Notes: generated by a model not told the origin, from the sequence alone. Positions 36,196 through 45,818 are shown, counted from the stretch's first letter. The stretch is 64,000 nucleotides of DNA from Oscillospiraceae bacterium (GCA_015066385.1 SVOJ01000001.1:310001-374000); one strand, 5' to 3'. Program-made: numbers and translations.

Positions 36196-36224
36196 ATTTT
36201 AGCATAAAATAAATAAATATACAA
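36196..36224 (-). promoter_or_regulatory. lacZ promoter
   Basis: On the minus strand TTGTAT (36219-36224), 17 bp and TAAAAT (36196-36201), about 33 bp before the start. Confidence 0.6.
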
Positions 36225-36247
36225 CCGCAAAATATCTTTTTTTAAGG

Positions 36248-36276
36248 TTGACAAAACCGTCATTTTATAAGATAAT
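36248..36276 (+). promoter_or_regulatory. Promoter of the lipoprotein / GH127 operon
   Basis: TTGACA (36248-36253), 17 bp and GATAAT (36271-36276). It overlaps an in-frame ATG at 36248 and so supports the later start at 36311. Confidence 0.75.
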
Positions 36277-36310
36277 AATATATCAGGAAATCCGAATGGA
36301 GGAAATCAAA

Positions 36311-37027
36311 ATGAAAAAAACAATTGCACTGGTGCTTGTTGCAATTATGACACTGTTTATGTTTACCGCCTGCAACAATGCCGAAGATGAAGTACCTACC
36401 CGTGTTCCGGGAAATAATCTTGTTTCTCCCGATGTGAATCTGAATGACAATCCGGATCTGAATATCAATAATTCATGGTCCAATAACTACTATGCTATGT
36501 TCACCTACTATTGCCCTGCACAGGGATACAATACCGCTACGGTAATTTCCGAACGCAAAACGGAAAACTGTTTCATTATTTCAAATCCCATGGACGGTTC
36601 GTTCAAGTACTATGTGAACAATGAAACGGGAATGGAAGAATATGCCGTCAATCCTGCAAAGAATATTTTTAATTACGTTTCTCATTCCGGAAAAAATGTG
36701 GCAAACAATATAAACAGTATGTTTAAAAATGTTTCTATGGTAACCGAAAACTTTACAAAAGGTCCCGATGTGGTTTACACGGGCACGGAAACGGTTGCCG
36801 ACCGCAACTGCTGGATGTATCTGCAACGCACCTACACCGAATCCGGCGAAGTGGATCAGGTTGCTTATATCTGGATTGATGCCGTATACGGTTTTTGCTC
36901 GAAGTGCATCACCTACAGCGGCGGCGACATCGTTTGTTCATGGGAATTGCAGGATTTCAGTGTCGGTACCGTAAAAGATGCCGATATCACGCCCGATCTT
37001 TCTTCTTATAACTTCACACAGAACTGA
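36311..37027 (+). CDS. Secreted lipoprotein of unknown function
   Basis: 238 residues from ATG 36311 (GGAGGAAAT 5 nt upstream). The signal peptide ends in the lipobox MFTAC, so the mature protein would be lipid-anchored at about Cys22. The mature part starts with an Asn/Asp-rich linker and continues as a beta-rich domain of about 180 residues (YCPAQGYNTATV, later VAYIWIDAVYGFCSKCIT). I do not recognise the fold. It is followed at 5 nt by a HAD gene, then GH127. Confidence 0.8.
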   Translation: MKKTIALVLVAIMTLFMFTACNNAEDEVPTRVPGNNLVSPDVNLNDNPDLNINNSWSNNYYAMFTYYCPAQGYNTATVISERKTENCFIISNPMDGSFKYYVNNETGMEEYAVNPAKNIFNYVSHSGKNVANNINSMFKNVSMVTENFTKGPDVVYTGTETVADRNCWMYLQRTYTESGEVDQVAYIWIDAVYGFCSKCITYSGGDIVCSWELQDFSVGTVKDADITPDLSSYNFTQN

Positions 37028-37032
37028 TTGTT

Positions 37033-37602
37033 ATGAACGTATATGATTTTGATGATACCATTTATGATGGTGAAAGTTGTCTTGATTTCTTCTTTTACTA
37101 CATCAAAAAGACACCGTACCTTATAAAATATATCCCCCGTGCACTCTATGCCGTGTTGCGTTATAAAATGGGCAAGGTCACGGTTGAGCAGGCATTGGAA
37201 AAATATGCCCCGATGGTAGAAGAATATCTTGCATCCGTTGCTGATTTAGAAGCGGATTGTGAAGACTTCTGGGATAAGCATATGCACAAGATTCGCCCGT
37301 TTTATAAGGAAATTCAACAACCCGATGATATCATTGTCACCGGTTCTCCCGAAGTGTCCGTCAAGGTGATTTGTGCACGTCTGGGTATTCAGCATTATGT
37401 CGGCAGTATCATAGATAAAGACACCGGCAAAATTACCCGTCTTTGCATGCGTTCGCAGAAAATCCCCGCATTTTTGCAAGCTTTTCCCGATGTGGAAATT
37501 GATAATTTTTATACCGATTCCGAAAAAAATGATAAACCCCTGATTGATATGGCAAAACACGCCTTTCTTGTGAAAGGCGATCGTATTATTCAGATAAAGT
37601 GA
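37033..37602 (+). CDS. HAD-IB-like phosphatase
   Basis: 189 residues. It begins with HAD motif I DFDDTIYDGESCLDFF, has Ser in IIVTGSPEVS (motif II) and ends with NFYTDSEKNDKPLID (motif IV). The phosphoserine-phosphatase-like subfamily (IB) dephosphorylates small metabolites, and some membrane-associated members act on lipids or cell-wall precursors. No SD is obvious, so translation is probably coupled to the lipoprotein gene. Substrate unknown. Confidence 0.82.
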   Translation: MNVYDFDDTIYDGESCLDFFFYYIKKTPYLIKYIPRALYAVLRYKMGKVTVEQALEKYAPMVEEYLASVADLEADCEDFWDKHMHKIRPFYKEIQQPDDIIVTGSPEVSVKVICARLGIQHYVGSIIDKDTGKITRLCMRSQKIPAFLQAFPDVEIDNFYTDSEKNDKPLIDMAKHAFLVKGDRIIQIK

Positions 37603-37615
37603 GGTTTTGTTCATT

Positions 37616-39469
37616 ATGAAAAAGACAACTCCCGTCAGTTTTGCAAATGTTGAAATCACAAACGGGTTCTGGGCAAAAAAACAGGAACTCAACCGTACCG
37701 TAACACTTGATGCTGTTCGCAAACAATTTGAAAATACAGGCAGATTTGAGGCCTTTAAATTTAACTGGACGGAAGATTCCGACCTTCCGCAACCGCATAT
37801 TTTCTGGGATTCCGATATTGCAAAATGGATGGAAAGTGCGGCTTTGATCCTGCGTAAACATTCCGATCCCGAACTGGAAAAGAAGGTTGACGAAATTGTT
37901 GACCTGATTGAAAAAAATCAGGGTGAGGACGGTTATTTCAATATCTTCTTTACCGTTTGCGAACCCGAAGGCAGATGGCAGAACCGTGATGCACATGAAC
38001 TGTATTGTGCAGGACATCTGACCGAAGCGGCTGTGGCTTACTATGAAGCAACAGGGAAGATCAAATTCCTGAAACTGATGTGCAAATACATGGACTATAT
38101 CGCCAAGGTTTTTGCGGAAGAAAAAAGCACTGCTTTTGCAACCCCCGGTCACGAGGAAATCGAACTTGCGCTTATCAAACTCTACCGTTGCACATCCGAT
38201 GAAAGATTTTTGAAACTTGCCCGTTTCTTTATTGATGAAAGAGGCAAGGAAACATTGCCCATCACTGCGTGGTGTAACACAAAATACAATCAGAGCCATA
38301 TGCCGGTTCGTGAGCAGCGAACCGCAGAAGGCCATTCCGTGCGTGCTTGCTATCTTTACAGCGGCATGGCAGACCTTGCAAAAGAAATTGAGGATGAAGA
38401 ACTGCTTGTTGCCTGCAAAGCACTGTTTGACAATATCGTGCAGAAAAGAATGTACATAACCGGCGGTGTCGGTTCTTCCCATGAGGGGGAAGCGTTTACG
38501 GTCGATTATGACCTGCAGAATGATACCGCCTATGCCGAAACCTGTGCCGCAATCAGCCTTGCTATGTTTGCCAACCGTCTGAAAGAAATTGACATGGATT
38601 CCAAATATGCCGATATCGTTGAAAAAGTATATTACAACGGCTTTTTGTCCGGTATTTCTTTGGACGGTAAAGCATTTTTCTATGAAAATCCTTTGGAAAT
38701 CTTAAAAGCAGAGCACAATCGACACGCTTCCGTCAATAAATCGCGTGAACGTTTTCCCATTACGCGCCGTCAGGAAGTGTTCAGCTGTTCCTGCTGTCCT
38801 CCCAATATCACCCGCTTTATTGCCGCATTCGGTGATTACATGTATTCCTTTGATGCCGAAATGCTTTATGTGCATCAGTTTGCTCAAAGCAATGCCAATT
38901 TCGCAATCGGCAGTAATTCTGTTTCTGTTGTGCAGAAGACAGAATATCCGAACGACGGCAAACTTACTCTGACCGTTACCGGATTGAACGGTAAAAAACT
39001 TGCTGTCCGAATTCCTTTCTGGTCTGTTGATACGGTTATTGATAAGCCGTACACTGTCGAAAAAGGGTATGCTGTGATAGATGTGACGGAAGATGTTTTT
39101 GCGGTTGAAATTGAATTCGATATGACACCGCGTATTTTTGCCGCACATCCGCTTGTGTTTGCCGACAACGGAAGATTTGCATTGCAGTCAGGTCCGCTTG
39201 TATATTGCCTTGAATCGGAAGACAACGGTGAAAATCTTCGTGACATTGCAGTGCTGAAAAACGGAACCTTCACCGTGCATTACGATGAATTTTTCGGTGT
39301 GAATGTGATTACCGCGAAAGCACAAAGAACAGATGTCGGTGACTGCAACGCACTGTACAGACCGGTTGAACAGATGAAGACAATTGAAACAGATGCACGC
39401 TTTATTCCGTATTTCGGTTTTGCAAACCGTTCGGATTGTGATATGCTCGTCTGGTTCAAACTGGCTTGA
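37616..39469 (+). CDS. GH127-family beta-L-arabinofuranosidase-like enzyme
   Basis: 617 residues from ATG 37616 (GAGG 11 nt upstream; TTG 37607 is too near the SD). An (alpha/alpha)6 barrel of the DUF1680/GH127 family: HELYCAGHLTEAAVAYYEAT, a GGVGSSHEGE segment, YAETCAA (E308) and the Cys cluster SCSCCPPN (C391-C394) that includes the metal-bound nucleophilic Cys of studied members. It removes beta-L-arabinofuranose from plant glycans or short sugars. No signal peptide, so it works on imported oligosaccharides. Confidence 0.9.
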   Translation: MKKTTPVSFANVEITNGFWAKKQELNRTVTLDAVRKQFENTGRFEAFKFNWTEDSDLPQPHIFWDSDIAKWMESAALILRKHSDPELEKKVDEIVDLIEKNQGEDGYFNIFFTVCEPEGRWQNRDAHELYCAGHLTEAAVAYYEATGKIKFLKLMCKYMDYIAKVFAEEKSTAFATPGHEEIELALIKLYRCTSDERFLKLARFFIDERGKETLPITAWCNTKYNQSHMPVREQRTAEGHSVRACYLYSGMADLAKEIEDEELLVACKALFDNIVQKRMYITGGVGSSHEGEAFTVDYDLQNDTAYAETCAAISLAMFANRLKEIDMDSKYADIVEKVYYNGFLSGISLDGKAFFYENPLEILKAEHNRHASVNKSRERFPITRRQEVFSCSCCPPNITRFIAAFGDYMYSFDAEMLYVHQFAQSNANFAIGSNSVSVVQKTEYPNDGKLTLTVTGLNGKKLAVRIPFWSVDTVIDKPYTVEKGYAVIDVTEDVFAVEIEFDMTPRIFAAHPLVFADNGRFALQSGPLVYCLESEDNGENLRDIAVLKNGTFTVHYDEFFGVNVITAKAQRTDVGDCNALYRPVEQMKTIETDARFIPYFGFANRSDCDMLVWFKLA

Positions 39470-39486
39470 AGAATATCATAAAAAAG

Positions 39487-39516
39487 ACACCCGATCATTT
39501 GATCGGGTGTTGCTTT
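39487..39516. terminator. Shared terminator between GH127 and pheT
   Basis: ACACCCGATC (39487-39496) pairs with GATCGGGTGT (39501-39510). A T-run follows on both strands. Confidence 0.85.
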
Positions 39517-39527
39517 TTGGTTGTGGT

Positions 39528-41891
39528 TTATGAGCGAAGTGTGATACCCATTTCTTTGAGGTTGTTGAGAATGGTATCAATGTTTGCCTGAATTTCATCC
39601 ATTGCCAGCGTGTGTTCTGCTGAAGAGAAACTCAGTCTTACGGTAATGCTCTTGAGGCCTTCAGTTTCGTAGGTATCAACAAGACTGACGTTTTTAAGTT
39701 CCTCAATGTTCAGTTTTTCCCAACTGGAAGCAATTTCACTGAAACGTTTGTTGTCGGTCAAAACAAGGGAAAGGTCATAATCAATGCCGGGGAATGCAGA
39801 GGGGGCTTCAAAACTGACAGAGGCAGAAGCGATGCTGTTGAATGCATCCATGTCAAGCTCAACGCAGACGGCATAGCCCTTTTTGTCGAGCTTTGCGGCA
39901 TTGGTCGGATGCAAGGTGCAGATATAACCGCACAAAACACCGTTGCAATAAATCGCTGATGTGTTTCGCGGATGCTGCCAGTTGTGAGTGGGAGCAACCT
40001 TTTCAAAGGTAACTTCCATGTGCTTGATATCATCAAACAGCTTTCTGACCATGCCGACACATCTGAAATAAACAGCCTTTTCACCTGCGGTTTTGTCGAA
40101 AGAAACAAGACCGAGTCTGCGCACTTCGTTGCAATAGCCGTTTTCCTTGGTGCAGTCTACCACTCTGCCGATTTCAAACAGGGTGAAGTTGTCTGCATAG
40201 CTCTTGTTTTCGTATGTGAAGCTGAGCATGGTGGGCAGCATGGAGTTTCTGATGACACTGTTTTCGGGAGAAGCAATATTCAGAATGCGTACGTTGTCTT
40301 CAATTTCAATGCCGAGTTTCTTGTATTTGATGCCGTCGCACCAGATGTAGGAATGCACCTCGTGTGCGGCAAATTTCTTAACAAGAATATCTTTGATTGC
40401 ATTGTCTTCCGTCTTTGAAACCGCCTTACGGACAGGGAAGAGGTTGCTGGAAGTTGTGGTGATTTCGAAGTTGTCATAACCGTAAATACGGGTGATTTCT
40501 TCAATGATATCGGCTTTCAAGGTAACGTCTTTGGTGGCTCTCCAGGACGGTACGGTAACGGTGAAGTCATCGCCTTCGCGCTTGACACCGAAACCGAGTG
40601 CAACAAGGGTATCAAAAATACGTTCGTTGGAAATGTCAATACCCGTGTAACGGTCAACATACGCTTTGTCGAAAGAAATGGTGATGGTGTCATATTTCTT
40701 GACATAAACGTCAGTCAGTTGAGAAGAAACAACTGCATTTTCATCGCATTCCTTGACAAGGCTTACGAATCTGCCGACGGCTGTCAGGGTCAGTTCGGGA
40801 TCGAGCATTTTTTCATATCTCGCACTGGCATCCGTACGAAGACCGAGGCGGGAAGAAGATTTTCTGACACAAATACCGTCAAAGTTTGCAGATTCAAGAA
40901 CAACAGAATTGCTGTTGTCCACGATTTCGGAATCCAGACCGCCCATAATGCCGGCAACCGCAACGGGTGTATCGTTGTTGTAGATCATCAGGGTGTTGGT
41001 GTCGATGTCGCGTTCGGTTTCGTCAAGGGTAGTGAACTTCATATCCTGTGCAGGCGTATCAATGCGGATATGATCAATGCTGTTTGCATCGAATGCATGT
41101 GTCGGCTGTCCGATTTCGAGCATGACATAGTTGGTGATATCTGCCAACAGATTGATGGAACGCATGCCGCAATAGAACAGACGGATACGGATGTAATCGG
41201 GGCTTGTGGTGCGATTGATGTTATCCATGCGGATGCAGGAATAACGGTAAACAAGATCCTCGCGGCCGACGGTAACGGGCACTGCATAATCGGTGTCGCA
41301 TGAAAGATCACCCAATGTCAGCGTCTTGAGTTCTCTGCCGGTCAGTGCTGAAAATTCGCGGGCAATACCGTAATGACCCCACAGGTCGGGGCGGTTGGTC
41401 AGGGACTTGTTGTCCACTTCAAAGATGATATCATCAATCGGAAATACATCCTTGATATCCGTACCGACAACAAGAGAGTCATCAAGAATCATAAGACCGC
41501 TGTGGTCATCACTGATACCCAGTTCGCTTTCCGAACAGCACATACCTTCCGATTCAAAGCCTGCAACCTTGCACTTTTTGATTTCCATGCCCGGAACAGA
41601 GCCGCCCGCTTTGACAAAGGGAATCTTGATATTGAGTGCAGCATTGGGTGCACCGCACACTACATCATAAATTCTGTCGCCGCCGTCCACTTTCAGCAGA
41701 TGCAATTTTTTGGAATCGGGATGATTTTCAATGGAAACGATCTGACCGACCACAACATCCTTCAGATCCGTGCCTTTATAAATAATGTCTTCCACTTCTG
41801 CTGTGGCAAGCGTGAAGCGGTGAATGAGATTTTCAATATCAAGACCGTCAAGATTCACATAATCGCGAATCCAATTCATGGAAACAAACAT
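39528..41891 (-). CDS. pheT: Phenylalanine--tRNA ligase beta subunit
   Basis: 787 residues, normal length. An N-terminal tRNA-binding (OB) domain has VVGQIVSIENHPDSKKLHLL, followed by the B3/B4 editing domain, B5 domain, the core and a C-terminal anticodon-binding FDX-ACB domain (FPGIDYDLSLVL). It forms the alpha2-beta2 enzyme with PheS and carries editing of Tyr-tRNA-Phe. It starts 13 nt after pheS, in the T-box-controlled operon. Confidence 0.97.
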   Translation of the reverse strand: MFVSMNWIRDYVNLDGLDIENLIHRFTLATAEVEDIIYKGTDLKDVVVGQIVSIENHPDSKKLHLLKVDGGDRIYDVVCGAPNAALNIKIPFVKAGGSVPGMEIKKCKVAGFESEGMCCSESELGISDDHSGLMILDDSLVVGTDIKDVFPIDDIIFEVDNKSLTNRPDLWGHYGIAREFSALTGRELKTLTLGDLSCDTDYAVPVTVGREDLVYRYSCIRMDNINRTTSPDYIRIRLFYCGMRSINLLADITNYVMLEIGQPTHAFDANSIDHIRIDTPAQDMKFTTLDETERDIDTNTLMIYNNDTPVAVAGIMGGLDSEIVDNSNSVVLESANFDGICVRKSSSRLGLRTDASARYEKMLDPELTLTAVGRFVSLVKECDENAVVSSQLTDVYVKKYDTITISFDKAYVDRYTGIDISNERIFDTLVALGFGVKREGDDFTVTVPSWRATKDVTLKADIIEEITRIYGYDNFEITTTSSNLFPVRKAVSKTEDNAIKDILVKKFAAHEVHSYIWCDGIKYKKLGIEIEDNVRILNIASPENSVIRNSMLPTMLSFTYENKSYADNFTLFEIGRVVDCTKENGYCNEVRRLGLVSFDKTAGEKAVYFRCVGMVRKLFDDIKHMEVTFEKVAPTHNWQHPRNTSAIYCNGVLCGYICTLHPTNAAKLDKKGYAVCVELDMDAFNSIASASVSFEAPSAFPGIDYDLSLVLTDNKRFSEIASSWEKLNIEELKNVSLVDTYETEGLKSITVRLSFSSAEHTLAMDEIQANIDTILNNLKEMGITLRS

Positions 41892-41904
41892 TCTTTTTCC
41901 CTCC

Positions 41905-42933
41905 TTATTTGTCGTTGAACTGGGACAGTGCTTTCAGATTGCCTTCATTGAAAACACGGATATCTTTGATGCCGTATTTCATCATGGCAAGACGGGTAAG
42001 GCCGAGACCGAATGCAAAGCCTGTGTATTTTTCGGTGTCAATGCCGCCGTATTTGAGAACATTGGGATGAATCATGCCGCAGGGGCAAAGTTCAAGCCAA
42101 CCGGAGTTCTTGCAGGACGGGCAACCGTCACCGTTGCAAATGAGGCACTGAATATCAAGTTCAAAACCGGGCTCAACAAAGGGGAAGAAACCGGGACGAA
42201 GACGCACCTTGATATCTCTTTTGAAAACTTCGCTCAGCATGGTCTTCATGAAGTAAATCAGGTTGGAAATGGAGATGCCTTCGTCGATCATAAGACCTTC
42301 CATCTGGAAGAAGGTGTTTTCGTGGCAGGCATCAATTTTTTCGTTGCGGAAACAGCGGCCGGGGAAGATGGCTCTGACGGGTGCACCGTATTTTTTCATA
42401 ATGGTATTCTGTGCGGCACTGGTGTGGGTCTTAAGCAACTGACCGCTGCTCAGATAATAAGTATCCTGCATATCTCTTGCGGGATGGTGCTTCGGAATAT
42501 TGAGTGCTTCAAAGCAGTTGAAGTCATCCGTAATTTCGGAATAGTCTTCAATATGGAAGCCCATGCTTGTGAAGATGTCTTCAAGTTCTCTCTGCACAAG
42601 GGTGATGGGATGGTAAGAGCCTTCCTGCGTCAACATGGGAAGGGATTCGTCATAGCTTTCGGTTGCGTTGATGAGAGCTTCTTCTTCAGCCTTTTTCAGT
42701 TCTGCAAGCTTTGCCTGCATGGAAGCCTCAATGTGCTGCTTAAGCTCGTTGATAAGCTGACCGACTTCCTTTTTCTGTTCATTGGGAACATTTTTAAGTT
42801 CCGTCATCAATGCGGCGACAGCGCCCTTTTTGCCCATAAATTCAATGCGGATTGCATCGATTTCGGCAGATGCCTGCACGGCAGAAAGTTTTTCATCAAA
42901 TGCGGCTTTGAGTTGTTGCGTTTTTGCAATCAT
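41905..42933 (-). CDS. pheS: Phenylalanine--tRNA ligase alpha subunit
   Basis: 342 residues from ATG 42933 (AGGAGG 8 nt upstream; a longer in-frame ATG at 43035 lies inside the T-box and is rejected). An N-terminal coiled coil precedes the class II catalytic core, with motif 2 GRCFRNEKIDACHENTFFQ and motif 3 GFAFGLGLTRLAMMKYGI. It also contains a CxxC-type insert (CLICNGDGCPSC). It activates phenylalanine. Expression is governed by the T-box upstream. Confidence 0.97.
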   Translation of the reverse strand: MIAKTQQLKAAFDEKLSAVQASAEIDAIRIEFMGKKGAVAALMTELKNVPNEQKKEVGQLINELKQHIEASMQAKLAELKKAEEEALINATESYDESLPMLTQEGSYHPITLVQRELEDIFTSMGFHIEDYSEITDDFNCFEALNIPKHHPARDMQDTYYLSSGQLLKTHTSAAQNTIMKKYGAPVRAIFPGRCFRNEKIDACHENTFFQMEGLMIDEGISISNLIYFMKTMLSEVFKRDIKVRLRPGFFPFVEPGFELDIQCLICNGDGCPSCKNSGWLELCPCGMIHPNVLKYGGIDTEKYTGFAFGLGLTRLAMMKYGIKDIRVFNEGNLKALSQFNDK

Positions 42934-42949
42934 TTGTTTTTCCTCCTGA

Positions 42950-43198
42950 AAAAAATAAACTCCGTCCCGCAAACGGGACGAAGTGTAACTTCGCGGTACC
43001 ACCCGAATTCCTGCAAATAATATTTTTGCAAGCACTCTTTGACTCTGTAACGGCGGTCAGCCGTCTGCACCTACTGTTAGTTCAGCGAGCCGCTCCCGGG
43101 TGAACTTCACCGTACTGCCGACGGAATGCTTACAGCCACAGGCATTCCTCTCTGCAGACGTCTAAAGCACGGTTACTCTCCCGTTCATTGCGTTTACC
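42950..43198 (-). promoter_or_regulatory. T-box leader, Phe-specific, of pheST
   Basis: The leader contains the Stem I hallmark GGGAGAGTAACC and AGAG bulge, a TTC codon in GAAGTTCACC (near 43102-43110) as Phe specifier, the T-box core TGGTACCGCG (42992-43001) and an intrinsic terminator CGTCCCG-tttg-CGGGACG (42963-42980) with a T-run at 42950-42957. Uncharged tRNA-Phe binding would favour the antiterminator and switch on pheST. Confidence 0.93.
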
Positions 43199-43203
43199 GA
43201 TGT

Positions 43204-43231
43204 ATTATATCATATTATAAGAAAAAATCAA
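43204..43231 (-). promoter_or_regulatory. Promoter of the pheST T-box leader
   Basis: On the minus strand TTGATT (43226-43231), 16 bp and TATAAT (43204-43209). Confidence 0.7.
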
Positions 43232-43255
43232 GTATTAAATTTAAAAATATCTGCA

Positions 43256-43284
43256 TTGACACAATGAGTAAGATTTGGTATTAT
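43256..43284 (+). promoter_or_regulatory. Promoter of the NagD-like / GH13 operon
   Basis: TTGACA (43256-43261), 17 bp and TATTAT (43279-43284), 25 bp before the start codon. Confidence 0.75.
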
Positions 43285-43309
43285 ATCATGTGAAGAGAGG
43301 TAAATAAAA

Positions 43310-44098
43310 ATGGATAAAAATTTATATTCCGATATCAAATGCTTCATTGTCGATATGGACGGCACGTTTTATCTCGGTGATAATCTGCTTGACGGTGCAC
43401 TTGATTTTGCAAAAGCCGTCCAAGAAAAGGGAAAGCGTTTCTTTTTCTTCACAAACAATTCTTCGCATGAAGCAGGCAAAGTTGCCGAAAAACTCAATCG
43501 ACTGGGCTATGCGGCACAAAAGGAAGATATTATTATTTCGTCCCATGTCTGCATTGATTTTCTCAAACGCAACCGTCCGGATAAGACCGTGTATCTGCTC
43601 GGCAATGAAAATATGACGGCAGATTTTATTGAAGCCGGCATTCCGATGGTTGATGAAAATCCCGATATTGTCGTGCTCGGTTTTGACACCACACTGACTT
43701 ACGAAAAGATCCGCAAAGCCGCCCTGTTTATTGCAGACGGCAAAGAATACATTGCAACGCACCCCGATAAGAATTGTCCGCTGAAAGACGGATTTATGCT
43801 TGACACGGGTTCCATGATCGCCATGTTTTCCGCCTCCACAGGCAGAGATCCCGATCTGATTATGGGCAAACCCTATGCATTTACGGTCGATTATGTCTGC
43901 AACAAGATCGGTTGCAATCGCGATGAAATCGCTTTTGTCGGTGACAGACTGGAAACCGATATTGCCATCGGTGCATTGAACGGTCTGAAAACCGCACTTG
44001 TTTACACAGGTGTGACGTCTCCCGAACTTTATGAAACATCGGAAATCCGTGCAACAGGCACTTTTAAGAACTTAGGCGAACTGAGTTTATATGTTTAA
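43310..44098 (+). CDS. HAD-IIA (NagD-like) sugar phosphatase
   Basis: 262 residues. DMDGTFYLGD near the N-terminus (motif I), FFFTNNSSHEAGKVAEKL (motif II) and GDRLETDIAIG (motif IV) with a C2 cap in between define the NagD/4-nitrophenylphosphatase group. These dephosphorylate sugar phosphates or nucleotides; NagD in E. coli acts on UMP/GMP. SD is AGAGAGG. The GH13 gene starts 13 nt downstream, so the two are one operon. Confidence 0.9.
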   Translation: MDKNLYSDIKCFIVDMDGTFYLGDNLLDGALDFAKAVQEKGKRFFFFTNNSSHEAGKVAEKLNRLGYAAQKEDIIISSHVCIDFLKRNRPDKTVYLLGNENMTADFIEAGIPMVDENPDIVVLGFDTTLTYEKIRKAALFIADGKEYIATHPDKNCPLKDGFMLDTGSMIAMFSASTGRDPDLIMGKPYAFTVDYVCNKIGCNRDEIAFVGDRLETDIAIGALNGLKTALVYTGVTSPELYETSEIRATGTFKNLGELSLYV

Positions 44099-44111
44099 GG
44101 AGGAAAAGAAA

Positions 44112-45788
44112 ATGTCTGAAATTAAAAGAACATGGTGGAAAGAAATGGCTGTTTATCAGGTCTGGCCTCGTTCATTCTGTGACGGCAACGGCGACGGCAT
44201 CGGCGACCTGAAGGGTGTTCTTTCCAAACTCGATTACATCAAAAGCCTCGGTGTGGATGCGATCTGGTTTTCACCGCTTTATAAATCTCCGCAGGCTGAC
44301 TACGGTTATGATATTGCCGATTATCGTGACATTCAGCCCGAATACGGCACACTCGAAGAATTCAAGACCGTTCTTGATGAAGCCCACAAACGCGGCTTGA
44401 AAGTCATCATGGACCTTGTTGTCAATCACACTTCCAATCAGCATGAATGGTTCCTTGAAAGTAAAAAGGGCAAGGATAATCCGTATTATGACTACTATTT
44501 CTGGCGCAAGGGCAAGGGCAACAGAAGACCCAACAACTGGATGTCCACGTTTGCAGGCCCCGCATGGGAATATGACAAGGAAGCAGGGGAATACTACCTG
44601 CATCTGTTTGCCGTTGAACAGCCCGACCTGAATATGGATAACCCCAAGGTCCGTGAAGAAGTCAAGGACATTATGCGTTATTGGCTCGATATGGGTGTTG
44701 ACGGTTTCCGAGAAGACGTTATTACCTTTATTTCAAAGACCGAAGGTCTGCCCTCGAGTCCCTATTGGTTCCCCGTGGCTACCGGCATGGAACACTACAT
44801 GGGCGGCCCGCATCTGGATGAATACCTGCAGGAATTCAAGGATGATGTTCTGAGCAAGTATGATTGCATGACCGTCGGCGAAGCACCGATGATGACCATC
44901 AAAAAGGCATTGCATCATATTACGGAAGGCCCGAAACAGCAGTTGAATATGATGTTCCATTTTGAACACATGGCAGCCGACTGTCTTTTCTACAGCTGGT
45001 TCAAAGCACCGTTCAGCCTGAAAAAGCTGAAAAAAGTTTATACCCGTTGGCAGAAAGGTCTGTACGGCAGGGCATGGAATGCAAACTATATTGAAAACCA
45101 TGACCAGCCCCGTATTGTCAACCGTTACGGCAGTCTGAAATACAGAGAAGCAAGTGCAAAAATGCTTGCTACCATGTATATCTGTCAGTCCGGTACCCCC
45201 TTTATTTATCAGGGACAGGAAATCGGTATGACCAATATCAGACTCAACTCCATTGACGATTATGTGGACGTTTCCACCATCAACAACTACGGTGTTGCAA
45301 AAGCCATCATGGGTAAAAAGAAGGCACTTGAACTTGCCAACTATGCTTCCCGTGACAACGCAAGAACCCCTGTTCAGTGGGACGACAGCAAGAACGCAGG
45401 CTTTACCACCGCTGAAAAGCCCTGGTTCTTTATCAATGAAAACTACAAGGAAATCAACGTTGCCGCACAAGAAAACGATGAAAATTCCATTCTGAATTAT
45501 TATCGTAAACTCCTCAAATTCAGAAAAGAAAACGATATTGTCATCTACGGTGACTATGATGAACATTTCGCAGAAAGCGACAAGCTGTTCTGCTACTCCC
45601 GTTCTCTCGACGGCAAGAGAATGCTCGTTGCCTGCTCGTTCAGTGAAACTCCGTTCCTGTTTGAAGCACCCAAAGGTTTTGACCTTACCAAGGGCACACT
45701 GGCAATGTCCAACTATGATATTGATGCACTGTATGGCAACGGCTTCTGCCTGCAGCCTTATGAGTGCCGTGTTTATATGTTTGATTGA
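44112..45788 (+). CDS. GH13 alpha-glucosidase (oligo-1,6-glucosidase / trehalose-6-P hydrolase type)
   Basis: 558 residues from ATG 44112 (AAGGAGG 8-9 nt upstream). TIM-barrel amylase with all conserved regions: DLVVNHTS, GFREDVI (nucleophile D202), TVGEAP (acid/base E257) and ENHDQPR. The length and the QPDLNMDNPKVREEV segment are those of subfamily 31 exo-glucosidases acting on isomalto-oligosaccharides, sucrose or dextrin ends. It is cytosolic. Calcium-binding residues DGNGDGIGDL are present. The region II Leu/Arg-to-Glu variation (REDV instead of RLDV) could affect linkage preference. Confidence 0.92.
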   Translation: MSEIKRTWWKEMAVYQVWPRSFCDGNGDGIGDLKGVLSKLDYIKSLGVDAIWFSPLYKSPQADYGYDIADYRDIQPEYGTLEEFKTVLDEAHKRGLKVIMDLVVNHTSNQHEWFLESKKGKDNPYYDYYFWRKGKGNRRPNNWMSTFAGPAWEYDKEAGEYYLHLFAVEQPDLNMDNPKVREEVKDIMRYWLDMGVDGFREDVITFISKTEGLPSSPYWFPVATGMEHYMGGPHLDEYLQEFKDDVLSKYDCMTVGEAPMMTIKKALHHITEGPKQQLNMMFHFEHMAADCLFYSWFKAPFSLKKLKKVYTRWQKGLYGRAWNANYIENHDQPRIVNRYGSLKYREASAKMLATMYICQSGTPFIYQGQEIGMTNIRLNSIDDYVDVSTINNYGVAKAIMGKKKALELANYASRDNARTPVQWDDSKNAGFTTAEKPWFFINENYKEINVAAQENDENSILNYYRKLLKFRKENDIVIYGDYDEHFAESDKLFCYSRSLDGKRMLVACSFSETPFLFEAPKGFDLTKGTLAMSNYDIDALYGNGFCLQPYECRVYMFD

Positions 45789-45818
45789 TTCTAAATTTTC
45801 GCAGGAGGCTGTGAAGCA

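Noticed and set aside
41878-43020. 380-residue plus-strand ORF opposite pheS and the T-box
   Set aside because: It covers a well-conserved gene and an RNA leader on the other strand, and has no start signal.
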